A stretch of 50,155 nucleotides of DNA from Gammaproteobacteria bacterium. GTDB taxonomy: Bacteria; Pseudomonadota; Gammaproteobacteria; GRL18. The notes beneath the pieces were generated by a model. That model did no database searches. It was not told the DNA's origin and was given only the letters and a program-made list of their open reading frames with translations. Both the position numbers and the translations under genes were made by a program. Position 1 is the stretch's first letter. Every line of letters starts with the position of its first letter. Location: the NCBI GenBank assembly GCA_026994225.1, contig JALWRI010000096.1, positions 1,872 through 52,026 on the forward strand, read 5' to 3'. Positions 27,667 through 36,683 of this stretch are shown here, one piece after another.

Positions 27667-28737
27667 ATGTCAAAAAACACCGGCTATTTACCCAATTTTT
27701 GCCATGTAAGAATTATTTTAGCACTTTTAATTATGGCTGAATTGCTCTCTTTTATTCTTACTCTTTCCCCTTATAACAGCCATGATCGTTGGGCAGATCT
27801 TGCCTTTATTTCCTTATTTATACAATGGCTTACTTTACTTTGTGCAGCAGCGTTATGTGTTGTGCGTAATTATCTCAACCAATGTACTATTTTTTATAGT
27901 ACATTAGGTAGTTTATTGCTAATTATTACTATTATTGCTCTTTTTAGTGAAACTATTTACCATCTGCTTAAAGTGCTTTATTTTAATGTTTACAGTATAT
28001 TAGGTTTACATTATTACTTTATTTATCGTAATATTGCCATTGGTACTATTATCGGTGCATTAGTGCTACGCTATTTTTATATACAATATCAATGGCAAAG
28101 CCTTAGCAAAGCAGAAACTGAAGCACGTTTACAAGCCTTGCAAGCCCATATTCGTCCACACTTTTTATTTAACAGTATGAATACCATCGCTAGTTTAACC
28201 CGTATTAACCCTGAACTTGCTGAAAAAGTAACAGAAAATCTTGCTGATTTATTTCGTGCCAGCTTAAATACCCAACAAAATATTATCCGTTTTGAAAAAG
28301 AAATACAGTTAAGTAAACAATATATGGATATTGAACAACTCCGTCTGGGAGAACGCTTAAAAGTTCATTATGCTATTGATAATATTCCTAAAGATGCTTT
28401 GATCCCTGCTTTAAGTTTACAACCTTTATTAGAAAATGCTGTCTATCACGGTATTGAACCTAGTATTGATGGGGGCGTTGTCAGTCTACAAGGAGAATAC
28501 AAAAATAAACAATTATACCTCATCATTACTAACCCTTATCTATCCCAAAATACGCAACGTAAAGGAAACCAAATCGCTCAAAAAAATATTGAACAACGTT
28601 TACGTACCTATTTCTCTTATCGAGTAAAACTAGAAGCAACATGCCGTTATCACACAGATCCACCAGTATATTATCTGCAAATTATCATACCGTATATTAA
28701 TAGAATGGAAGAATTAGAATTTATACCCAAAGTATGA
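27667..28737 (+). CDS. AlgZ/LytS-type sensor histidine kinase
   Basis: This is a membrane kinase of about 356 residues. The frame extends to a TTG at 27634; the ATG at 27667 (MSKNTGYLPNFCHVRIILAL) is the likelier start. Four hydrophobic helices fill residues about 15-140. The His_kinase (LytS type) box is LQALQAHIRPHFLFNSMNTI, where the His in RPHFLFN is the phosphorylation site. The ATPase part has LQPLLENAVYHGIEPSIDGG. It lacks a PAS or other sensor domain. In Pseudomonas-like genomes algZ is followed by algR, a LytTR regulator; here the next gene is a lipase, so its partner must be elsewhere. Confidence 0.88.
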   Translation: MSKNTGYLPNFCHVRIILALLIMAELLSFILTLSPYNSHDRWADLAFISLFIQWLTLLCAAALCVVRNYLNQCTIFYSTLGSLLLIITIIALFSETIYHLLKVLYFNVYSILGLHYYFIYRNIAIGTIIGALVLRYFYIQYQWQSLSKAETEARLQALQAHIRPHFLFNSMNTIASLTRINPELAEKVTENLADLFRASLNTQQNIIRFEKEIQLSKQYMDIEQLRLGERLKVHYAIDNIPKDALIPALSLQPLLENAVYHGIEPSIDGGVVSLQGEYKNKQLYLIITNPYLSQNTQRKGNQIAQKNIEQRLRTYFSYRVKLEATCRYHTDPPVYYLQIIIPYINRMEELEFIPKV

Positions 28738-28840
28738 GTATATATTAATATACTATTGAATACTACAAGTAAACTGCTACAATACACTTATATAGTATCT
28801 TTTATGTTACGCCATAATGGTTATTTTGGGAGAATTTTCG

Positions 28841-29719
28841 ATGAAACGTTTATTTTTATTTAGCTTATTTTTTATCCATCATATCGCTAGTGCTGATGTG
28901 TTGGTGTTAATTCATGGTTATTTAGGCTCTACTGAATCCTGGCAATACAGCGGTGTAAATACTGCACTAAAACAGCAAGGTTGGAGTCTCAATAGCTTGT
29001 TATATCCTACTCCTTATGGATTACGTACCGTTCCACTCCAAGCTAATAAAAAGGATAAAAGCAGTTATGCTATCGGTTTAGCCTCCACAGCACCCATAGC
29101 GATCCAAAGCCAACAATTACAACAAGCGTTACAATTTATTCGACAAGGTCATCCTGGTGAAGCATTAATTTTAGTAGGGCATTCAGCCGGTGGTATTGTT
29201 GCACGGCTTCATCTTATTCAATATCCAGCACACGATATTAGCGCCTTAATTACTATTGCCAGTCCACATTTAGGCACACATCGAGCGGAGCAAGCATTAG
29301 ATATTACTGATATTCCTTTTCCTTTTTCTCTTATCCCCGAGTTTTTAGGAGGCAATAATTATGATATTTTAGAAAGTTCACGGGGATTATTAGTGGATTT
29401 GGTACGCCCTTACCCAGGCAGTTTATTACATTGGTTAAATATACAGCCTCATCCTGCTATCCAATACTATTCAATTATTCGTGGCACACCCTACGCACTA
29501 TGGGGAGATCAAATTGTACCTGGATATAGCCAGGATATGAATAACATTCCTGCACTACGAGGCAAAAGTTATACCCTTACCGTACCGAGTGGACACCAAC
29601 TTGAATACCGTGATGGTTTAGCATTATTACATATACTAGGACAATTACATGCTGTTGCTACAAAGCAAGCTAGTGTTGTTGCGCCCGCTAAAAAGGCAGT
29701 AATACCTGTTGCAAATTAG
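28841..29719 (+). CDS. Secreted alpha/beta-hydrolase (lipase-like)
   Basis: This is a 292-residue protein with signal peptide MKRLFLFSLFFIHHIASA cleaved before DVLVLIHGYLGSTESW. The ATG at 28841, with GGGAG 7 bases upstream, is preferred over 28817. The first strand and oxyanion region is LVLIHGYLG. The nucleophile is the Ser in LVGHSAGGIVARLHL. A later ITIASPHLGTHRAEQAL is typical of lipase and PGAP1-like families, and the likely His is near the end in SGHQLEYRDG. It therefore probably cleaves an ester in the periplasm or outside the cell. No lipase chaperone gene is adjacent. It stands alone with a 79-base gap upstream. Confidence 0.85.
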   Translation: MKRLFLFSLFFIHHIASADVLVLIHGYLGSTESWQYSGVNTALKQQGWSLNSLLYPTPYGLRTVPLQANKKDKSSYAIGLASTAPIAIQSQQLQQALQFIRQGHPGEALILVGHSAGGIVARLHLIQYPAHDISALITIASPHLGTHRAEQALDITDIPFPFSLIPEFLGGNNYDILESSRGLLVDLVRPYPGSLLHWLNIQPHPAIQYYSIIRGTPYALWGDQIVPGYSQDMNNIPALRGKSYTLTVPSGHQLEYRDGLALLHILGQLHAVATKQASVVAPAKKAVIPVAN

Positions 29720-29788
29720 CAATCGACAATCTTCTCCCCTGAAGAACAGGATATTCCACATCCTTTTGTGAACGGTTTTGAAAGTTAT

Positions 29789-32278
29789 CTATTGCGGTGA
29801 TAGATAAGAATGTAATAATTGTTGAAATTCTTTTGCATCCAGGGGTTTAGAAAATAAATACCCCTGGAAAAATTCACACTGGCGGTTACGTAAGAATATC
29901 AACTGCCGCTCTGTTTCTACCCCTTCTGCAATCACTTTTAAATTCAATAAATGTGCCATAGAAATAATAGTTTCTACTATTGACTCATTATTTTTATCAA
30001 TACTAATATCTTGCACAAAAGATTGATCAATTTTTAAATAACTTAAAGGGAGTTTTTTCAAATAACTTAAACATGAGTACCCCGTTCCAAAATCATCAAT
30101 GGCAATATGTATACCATATTTACGTAACACTTCCATCTTTTCAATAACAATATCCATCTTTTCAATAAAAATAGATTCTGTCAATTCCAAATCAATTTGG
30201 CACATAATTTGAGGATATTTCTGACACCAGGTTTCTACAGAGGCTAAAAAATCATCATCCATATATTGCACCGGGCTAACATTCACTGATAAGCGGAATG
30301 TATTATCTATAATCTCGGCAGATCGCCATACTAATAATTCCTCTATCGCTGTTTCCATAATCCATCTGCCAATTTCTCTCATCAATGATGCTTGCTCTGC
30401 AGCAGGAATAAATAATGATGGAGGAATCCATTCATTTTGATGCTTCCAACGAATTAATACTTCAGCCCCAATCACTCTACTATTATGGTCATATTGTGGT
30501 TGATAATGTAACACAAACTCTTTATTATCAATCGCTTTTCGTAAATCACTTTCTAATTTAATCAAATTTTTGGTATGACTATGAATTTCTTCTGAAAAAA
30601 AGAAAATATCCTGATTAGCACGATGCGCAGAATAATTGGCCAATTCTGCTTGCTGTAAAATACCATGAATACTTTTTTGTCCAGAGGGATAGCAGGTAAT
30701 CCCGATAGTACTTTTTAAATGAATCGCATCATCACTCACACAATAGGGCTGAGAAAGTATAGTCGTTACTTTTTTTGCCATATCATGTAGTAGCTGTTTA
30801 TTTTTATCTGTATCAAAGGATAACTTAGATATTAATATCACAAATTTTTGACCACTAACTCTTGCTATCATCGTCGTAATATTTGCTTCAATAGCACTTA
30901 AACGCTGAGTAATTTCTACTAAAATATTATCAACCACTTTCCAACCCGCAGCAGAATCATTGATATAATTAAAGTGGTGGACTTGAATAAAGATCAAACC
31001 TCCCATGTAATGATCTTTTTTTGCCCGTATAAAATCTTTTTCCAGTTCCTTCATTAATAACTTGCGATTGGGTAATCCTGTCAAGGTGTCATAATATTCA
31101 TTAAAATGCATTTTCTTTAATGTTGCTTTTTCAGTCGATATATCAGAAAAAACAACAACATAATGCCGTATTTCTTGTGAATTATTACGAATGATGGAAA
31201 TCTTTATTTTAGTTTCATACTCTTCCCCGTTTTTACGAATATTTTTTGCATTACCTTCCCATACTTCATGCATTTTTTCTAGTGCCACATAATTACTTTC
31301 AAACCCTTGTATTTCACCCAAATAAGCGAACTTCCAAATATTTTCCCCTAGCACTTCTTCATTACTATATCCAGAGATACGTTTAAATGCTTCATTGACA
31401 CGAATAATATTATTATATGGATCTGCAATAATAATGGCATCATTACTTTCAAAAGCACACGCCATGACCCGCAATTCTTCATCACTAATCTTTTCCACAA
31501 TACGGCGTTGTTCACGTAATAAATCTATTAAACGTTTATTGTTAATTAAATTATCGACCCGAGAAAAAAATTCTTCCTGGATAATTGGTTTTTGTACATA
31601 ATCATTAATACCCCGAGTAAACAAATCAATACGGCGAGATAAATTATCAAATGCTGTTACGGCTAAAATAGGAATATCGCCCTTTTCAGATTGCAAACGA
31701 CGAATCATATTGACAAATTTTATTCCAGATATATCTCCTTCTAAAACAATATCAGTCACCACTAAATCATATTCATTTTTTAATAAATACTGATATGCAT
31801 CTCTGGCATTATTAAATACATCAACATAAAATCCTGCACTTTCAAATAAATGCTGCATTAAGCGTTGCTGTGAAATAGAATCTTCTACATATAAAATTTT
31901 TGCACACAATTTACTCTTTCTACGGCTCATACGTATGATATGTGATATCAATTCATTAAAATTATCTTCTTTATAAAAAATATCGGTAATACCATTGACA
32001 ATAGCATTTTTAAAAATATTCGCTTCTGCTTTCGAAGCAAACAAAATAATCGGGGTATGATCATAATTATCTTTAGCACGTATTTTTTTCGCAAATTCAA
32101 TTCCATCCATATCTTGCAAATAATACGCTACACAGATATAACCGTAGGTAATGTTATCTAATGAGGACAAGGCTTCTAGGGGAGATTTAAAATAATAGAC
32201 CTGATCCGCATCAGATTGCAGTTCTGTTTTTAAGATTTGTGCATAAACTTTAGAATTATCAACAATAAGTATATTCAT
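29789..32278 (-). CDS. REC-REC-PAS-GGDEF-EAL signalling protein (probable c-di-GMP phosphodiesterase)
   Basis: This is an 829-residue cytosolic protein. The first receiver (residues 1-118) has lost its phospho-acceptor: the expected Asp is Ala in YICVAYYLQDMDG. The second receiver (about 125-250) keeps it in DLVVTDIVLEGDISG, with Lys in VQKPI. A PAS domain (about 270-385) and a GGDEF domain (about 390-550) follow. The GGDEF signature is degraded to RVSGQKFVIL, so cyclase activity is unlikely. The EAL domain (about 560-815) keeps EVLIRW, NVSPVQYMD, LELTESIF, IAIDDFGTGYSCLSYL and VIAEGVET, so phosphodiesterase activity is likely. No membrane segment is seen. It lies 4 bases after the Na/Pi remnant. 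Confidence 0.93.
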   Translation of the reverse strand: MNILIVDNSKVYAQILKTELQSDADQVYYFKSPLEALSSLDNITYGYICVAYYLQDMDGIEFAKKIRAKDNYDHTPIILFASKAEANIFKNAIVNGITDIFYKEDNFNELISHIIRMSRRKSKLCAKILYVEDSISQQRLMQHLFESAGFYVDVFNNARDAYQYLLKNEYDLVVTDIVLEGDISGIKFVNMIRRLQSEKGDIPILAVTAFDNLSRRIDLFTRGINDYVQKPIIQEEFFSRVDNLINNKRLIDLLREQRRIVEKISDEELRVMACAFESNDAIIIADPYNNIIRVNEAFKRISGYSNEEVLGENIWKFAYLGEIQGFESNYVALEKMHEVWEGNAKNIRKNGEEYETKIKISIIRNNSQEIRHYVVVFSDISTEKATLKKMHFNEYYDTLTGLPNRKLLMKELEKDFIRAKKDHYMGGLIFIQVHHFNYINDSAAGWKVVDNILVEITQRLSAIEANITTMIARVSGQKFVILISKLSFDTDKNKQLLHDMAKKVTTILSQPYCVSDDAIHLKSTIGITCYPSGQKSIHGILQQAELANYSAHRANQDIFFFSEEIHSHTKNLIKLESDLRKAIDNKEFVLHYQPQYDHNSRVIGAEVLIRWKHQNEWIPPSLFIPAAEQASLMREIGRWIMETAIEELLVWRSAEIIDNTFRLSVNVSPVQYMDDDFLASVETWCQKYPQIMCQIDLELTESIFIEKMDIVIEKMEVLRKYGIHIAIDDFGTGYSCLSYLKKLPLSYLKIDQSFVQDISIDKNNESIVETIISMAHLLNLKVIAEGVETERQLIFLRNRQCEFFQGYLFSKPLDAKEFQQLLHSYLSPQ

Positions 32279-32282
32279 TTTT

Positions 32283-32579
32283 CTATCTGTGATCTATTGA
32301 TATGACATTAATACGTGCCATAGGTTTACTATAATAAAAAATGCGTTTTAATTTATCCATCATTTCCAGTTCTACTTTATAATTAGCTAAACGCATCGGT
32401 GCATCTGCCATCTGTTCCATACCGAATAAAAACAAGGCAAGCCCCCCTAACAGTTGCATGCTCATCGTTCCCCAATCCATTGTTATACTGATATTATCCT
32501 CTGCCCACACAGTACGCCCAATCGTTGCACAACAAAAAGAAAATAATCCTAAAAGATATATTTTGTTATACCCAAGCAT
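32283..32579 (-). pseudogene. Na/Pi cotransporter remnant with internal deletion
   Basis: This is an open frame of 98 residues that joins the two ends of a normally 500-600-residue Na/Pi cotransporter (PhoU-domain type). The first part, a signal-like MLGYNKIYLLGLFSFCCATI, leads to MQLLGGLALFLFGMEQMADA, the start of the first transport repeat. Then, without the transport core, comes ANYKVELEMMDKLKRIFYYS followed by KPMAR, the conserved end of the C-terminal PhoU-like domain. About 450 residues are missing, yet the reading frame is kept. It cannot transport phosphate. It may be a decaying gene or a small retained membrane peptide upstream of the GGDEF/EAL gene. Confidence 0.7.
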
Positions 32580-32646
32580 TGTCTATATGCTATCCTCAAC
32601 TAGAAATTTTTGATCCACTCATTAACAATACATAATAGAGTCAATA

Positions 32647-33966
32647 ATGAATGATACCCTACAAATATTAAAAAAACGTTGTTTACGGCAACAACAATAT
32701 ATTTACTGGTATCGAGCTTTTACCTGTTTTTCATATTTTGCCATTCCAGGACTATTAATACTACTTTGTAGTCTCTTTTTTTTTCGCTATATAGTATATA
32801 TTAGCATTCCTTTATCCCCTACCCTTATTATAATCTGTCTTATCAGTATCATACTGAGTTTTCAATACCGTAAACAATGGCATATACCTCTTTGGCACGT
32901 ATCAGCCTGGCTTGACCAACACAGTGCAGCTAAAGGACAAATTTTAAAAACCCTGGAAACAGAAGAGACCCTCACCACTATTCCTACACAAGCTATACAT
33001 TTACCCTTTCCCTCTTTATGGAATAAAAAATACCTGTCCGCTTGGGGAATACTATTATTAAGTTATGCCTTATACCTGTATTTACCTGCTCCTCTTTCTC
33101 CTGAGATAGATAGCAAAAAGACCTATATACCTCATATTATTCAAAAAACAGAGGATTTATTACAAACGCTAAAACAACTAAAACCTGAAAATAAAGACTT
33201 TCTTACTATCGCCAAACAGATTGTAGAACAACTAAAACAACAAAAAGGTCTACAAAAACAAGATTTTTCCACCCTAGAACATATCCAACAACAAACACAA
33301 GCGAAAATAACTAAAGCAATGGCAAAAAAACAAGCACAAGCAGCCAGTGAACTGCTACCAGTATTAAAGGATATAGCGCAAAATGCAAGCACTTCTCTTA
33401 CACCATCTGATAATACGATAGTAAAGCAACTACAACAAGTAAAAAGCAATACTCATAATCTTGCACTGCAAACATTGTTACAGCAATCCTTACAACAATT
33501 ACAAACAATTAGCAGCAATGACAGCAATAACAATCCCTCTCATCCTCTCTCTCAACAGCAAAAACAGGCAGCCAGACAAGCCGCATTAAAACAACTACAA
33601 CAGCAATTACAAGCCTATCAACAAGCAACTCAGCAAGAATTAGCAACATCAACCACCTCTTTATCATCGGGTATACCGGCTGCTAGCCCTGGAGCAGGAC
33701 ATGCTCCATTGAAATTTTCACACCTGAATTTTCAACGACAAAACCAACAATATGATAATCAAAGTTTTCATACCCCCTTTATAGAAAAAACGCTGTTAAT
33801 AGGTACTACTAAAGGAAAACAGGCAGAAAGTGGACACCCCGATAGTGTGCAAACAACTCAAAAACCTTTAGATAGTACAAATAATACTTTATACTGGCAA
33901 AAACATCTTATCCCAGAACAACGCAAAGTGCTGGAAGATTATTTTAAATATTATGAACAACCCTAA
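32647..33966 (+). CDS. Membrane protein with long Gln-rich coiled coil, first gene of the MoxR operon
   Basis: This is a 439-residue protein of unknown family. Hydrophobic helices lie at about residues 25-50, 52-70 and 130-148. A long helical, very Gln-rich region follows (about 160-340; for example LQQSLQQLQTI and AALKQLQQQLQAYQQATQQE). A low-complexity Ser/Thr/Gly part comes next, and the C-terminus is HLIPEQRKVLEDYFKYYEQP. The final pattern recalls the ends of uncharacterised proteins from MoxR/DUF58 gene clusters (Pro...R..v..Yf). It overlaps the MoxR start by 14 bases, so the two are translationally coupled. A scaffold role is a guess. Confidence 0.75.
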   Translation: MNDTLQILKKRCLRQQQYIYWYRAFTCFSYFAIPGLLILLCSLFFFRYIVYISIPLSPTLIIICLISIILSFQYRKQWHIPLWHVSAWLDQHSAAKGQILKTLETEETLTTIPTQAIHLPFPSLWNKKYLSAWGILLLSYALYLYLPAPLSPEIDSKKTYIPHIIQKTEDLLQTLKQLKPENKDFLTIAKQIVEQLKQQKGLQKQDFSTLEHIQQQTQAKITKAMAKKQAQAASELLPVLKDIAQNASTSLTPSDNTIVKQLQQVKSNTHNLALQTLLQQSLQQLQTISSNDSNNNPSHPLSQQQKQAARQAALKQLQQQLQAYQQATQQELATSTTSLSSGIPAASPGAGHAPLKFSHLNFQRQNQQYDNQSFHTPFIEKTLLIGTTKGKQAESGHPDSVQTTQKPLDSTNNTLYWQKHLIPEQRKVLEDYFKYYEQP

Positions 33967-34951
33967 ACCAAATACAATAGCTCCCATACTTTTTGATAAA
34001 GCAATGGAACTAGAAAATCAACTCAATCAAATTATTTATGGTAAACCACAATTAATTCGATTATTACTTGCCAGCTTTTTTGCAGGCGGGCATGTATTGC
34101 TAGAAGGTTTACCCGGTTTGGGTAAAACCGTGTTAAGCAAATCGCTGGCAGCAATGTGTACACTTGATTTTAAACGTATTCAATTTACGCCGGATTTATT
34201 GCCTGCAGATATTACCGGTACACATATTTTACAAGAAGATCAAGCACGTCAAATGGTATTTATGCCCGGCCCGGTATTTAGTCATTTTTTATTAGCCGAT
34301 GAAATTAACCGTGCATCGGCTAAAACACAATCAGCTTTACTTGAAGCAATGGGAGAACATACGGTTAGTTTAATGGGGAAAACGCATCAATTAGAACGCC
34401 CTTTTTTTGTTATTGCCACCCAAAATCCGATTGAAATGGAAGGTACTAACCCTCTTCCTGAAGCACAATTAGATCGTTTTGCTATTAAACTACAGGTACA
34501 AAGCAGTACAGAGGATGATTTATTACGTATCATTACTCAACAAAGCACCGATAGCTCCCATCCAATATCTGTTATGGATAGAACATTATTACTCGATCTG
34601 CAAAACGCTCTGCATAAGCATATTTATCAACCTAAAGCTGTTGCCATATTTATTGCCCGTCTAGTGAGTGCCAGTAATCCTCATGCTCCCCATCCAGCCA
34701 GTTATATTAAAGAGCATTTACTTTATGGTGCATCACCTCGTGCTGCAATTTGGCTCAGTGGGATTGCTAAAGCCCTGGCATTTTTAGATAAACGTACTGG
34801 TGTAGGCTTTGATGACGTTATTCAAGCCGTTCCTGCCGTATTAGGACATCGTTTAATTTTAAATTATATGGCCAAATTGGATAATATTAATATCTTTGAT
34901 ATATTACAACAACTTATTAAAGACACTGAGAATAGCGTTATTGATCTATAG
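33953..34951 (+). CDS. MoxR-family AAA+ ATPase
   Basis: This is a 332-residue cytosolic AAA+ ATPase. Walker A is GLPGLGKTVLSKSLA, the MoxR-specific segment is FTPDLLPADITGTHIL, Walker B is FLLADEINRASAKTQSALLE with AMGEHTV following, and sensor 1 is FFVIATQNPIEMEGTNPLPE with QLDRF after it. The C-terminal lid (YGASPRAAIWLSGIAKAL) is normal. MoxR ATPases act as chaperones, usually with a DUF58 and VWA-domain partner gene next door. None is present here; the next gene is a membrane protein. Confidence 0.94.
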   Translation: MNNPKPNTIAPILFDKAMELENQLNQIIYGKPQLIRLLLASFFAGGHVLLEGLPGLGKTVLSKSLAAMCTLDFKRIQFTPDLLPADITGTHILQEDQARQMVFMPGPVFSHFLLADEINRASAKTQSALLEAMGEHTVSLMGKTHQLERPFFVIATQNPIEMEGTNPLPEAQLDRFAIKLQVQSSTEDDLLRIITQQSTDSSHPISVMDRTLLLDLQNALHKHIYQPKAVAIFIARLVSASNPHAPHPASYIKEHLLYGASPRAAIWLSGIAKALAFLDKRTGVGFDDVIQAVPAVLGHRLILNYMAKLDNINIFDILQQLIKDTENSVIDL

Positions 34952-34977
34952 ATTATAACTGTGAGTCACTGATATTT

Positions 34978-36669
34978 ATGCCCTTTATTATTTTATTGCT
35001 CAGTATATTATTACTAGCAAATCATTCCGTATCAGCAAATATTACTTTAAAACGTTATACCTTTGATGATACCTTGGATATTCGCTTAATTTATAATTAC
35101 CCCTACAATAGCAGTCAAGCAGAACAAGGACATACTCTCGGGCTGATATTTATCAACCATGATATGTCTCCCCGTACGCTACAAGTTAGTATGAGCGATC
35201 CATTTACCCTACAGCGTACCGTACAGCTTGCTGCACAAAGCAATCAACGGCTATTTTTTTATTTCCCACATTTTAATTTTTACAGTGGAACGTTCACAGT
35301 TAGCGATCTTAGTCGTGGGCTAAATAAAGAATATGGCTACCGTATTAATAGTACCTACTACAGTAGCACACATAGCCAACAGTATTATCTTGCTCGTTAT
35401 GAAAAGATCAACAGTCCCCTTAATATTGATTTCCCCTGGAAAGATGCTGGTTTGCTTGATGAGCAAAAAATACCTGATAATTGGAAAGGATTGATGGGTA
35501 TCACCGCAATAGTTACCGAATCACAATATCTTGAACGCTTATTACAATCTCTTACCATACGAGAATGGATTACTATGGGAGGAATAATATTTGTTATCCC
35601 TACTACGCCTTTCTCACTATCAGTAGTTACTCAAAAACTTGCTTTTACACACCCAAAAACCCCCTTTGTATGGCAATCAGGATTAGGCTATGTGATAACG
35701 GTTCAACCCAGGCAAATAAAGCTGATAGATAAAAAATTTCTTACCTCATTAGGGATTAAAGCCCCTTATCTCACTTCTTCCCCCTATCCTGCTATCAAAT
35801 CTCTGCGTAAAAATCTTGACCGAGATAGCAGCTCAAGGAAAAATAACTTATTTTTCTTTTTACTCCTGTTTGCACTCTTTGTTGGCCCTATAACATGGTA
35901 TTTTTTAGTAAAAAGACATGCTCGCCCCTTTTTATACATTAGTATTGTGATAGGTACTTCCACAATATTGAGTGTTTCACTCATTGTATTAACCTTTTTA
36001 ATTGAAGGTATTTCTGTTATCGGTAAATACACATCTGTACGCTTTATTGATTTTCACCAGGATGTTGAAATACAATTACAACAAGCGATTGTTTATGCAC
36101 CTAGCCATTATAACACAGCAATATCCATTCCTTTTAAGCACCGCTTCATATTATTCCCTTATCAAAATCAATATAGTGATTTTAACAAACATTATACGAT
36201 TAGCTATACCCCACTTAAACGCATATTACATAATATATTACCTATTCGACAAGAAAAATTGTTAGCCACCATAGGAATAGATAAAACACAAGGTAAATTA
36301 TTATTTCAAACGACTGAACACGGATTACAAGTAGAAAACCATTATCCTGCCAAGATCAATACCTTGGAAGTATGGCATGATGGACATTATTATGCGTTTC
36401 AAGAAATCCCCTTTGGGGGCATCGCAAAAAGTAAAAAAGATCCAACAACATTCAAAAAAAACTTACTACAACACTATTTAAATACTCAGGCAAAACATTA
36501 CCCCTTATCTAATATAACGGGTCAATCTTTACAACGGGCTATATCTACTCATCAACTAGGTACTCGGCATTTCTCTGCACAGATACAAACTATACAACAA
36601 ACAGCATTTATATTTCCAAAAGGACATCGAGTACAATCCACACAACATCTGTTGATAGGTATTTATTAA
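34978..36669 (+). CDS. Membrane protein with extracytoplasmic domains, MoxR operon, function unknown
   Basis: This is a 563-residue protein with signal peptide MPFIILLLSILLLANHSVSA. Residues 20-280 look extracytoplasmic and beta-rich (LGLIFINHDMSPRTLQVSMS). Two or three helices at about residues 295-350 include FALFVGPITWYFLVKRHARP. This is like the GP-[ILV]-[NDT]-Y...R pattern seen in uncharacterised proteins of MoxR/DUF58 clusters. Residues 360-563 form a second soluble region, probably extracytoplasmic. No catalytic motif is visible. It lies 26 bases after moxR and 14 before the ABC ATPase gene, so it probably works with both. Confidence 0.72.
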   Translation: MPFIILLLSILLLANHSVSANITLKRYTFDDTLDIRLIYNYPYNSSQAEQGHTLGLIFINHDMSPRTLQVSMSDPFTLQRTVQLAAQSNQRLFFYFPHFNFYSGTFTVSDLSRGLNKEYGYRINSTYYSSTHSQQYYLARYEKINSPLNIDFPWKDAGLLDEQKIPDNWKGLMGITAIVTESQYLERLLQSLTIREWITMGGIIFVIPTTPFSLSVVTQKLAFTHPKTPFVWQSGLGYVITVQPRQIKLIDKKFLTSLGIKAPYLTSSPYPAIKSLRKNLDRDSSSRKNNLFFFLLLFALFVGPITWYFLVKRHARPFLYISIVIGTSTILSVSLIVLTFLIEGISVIGKYTSVRFIDFHQDVEIQLQQAIVYAPSHYNTAISIPFKHRFILFPYQNQYSDFNKHYTISYTPLKRILHNILPIRQEKLLATIGIDKTQGKLLFQTTEHGLQVENHYPAKINTLEVWHDGHYYAFQEIPFGGIAKSKKDPTTFKKNLLQHYLNTQAKHYPLSNITGQSLQRAISTHQLGTRHFSAQIQTIQQTAFIFPKGHRVQSTQHLLIGIY

Positions 36670-36683
36670 AAAATGAGCATGTT

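Noticed and set aside
33480-33640. CAA/CAG-rich tract as a nucleotide repeat array
   Set aside because: It is coding sequence for a Gln-rich coiled coil; there is no regular repeat unit at the DNA level.
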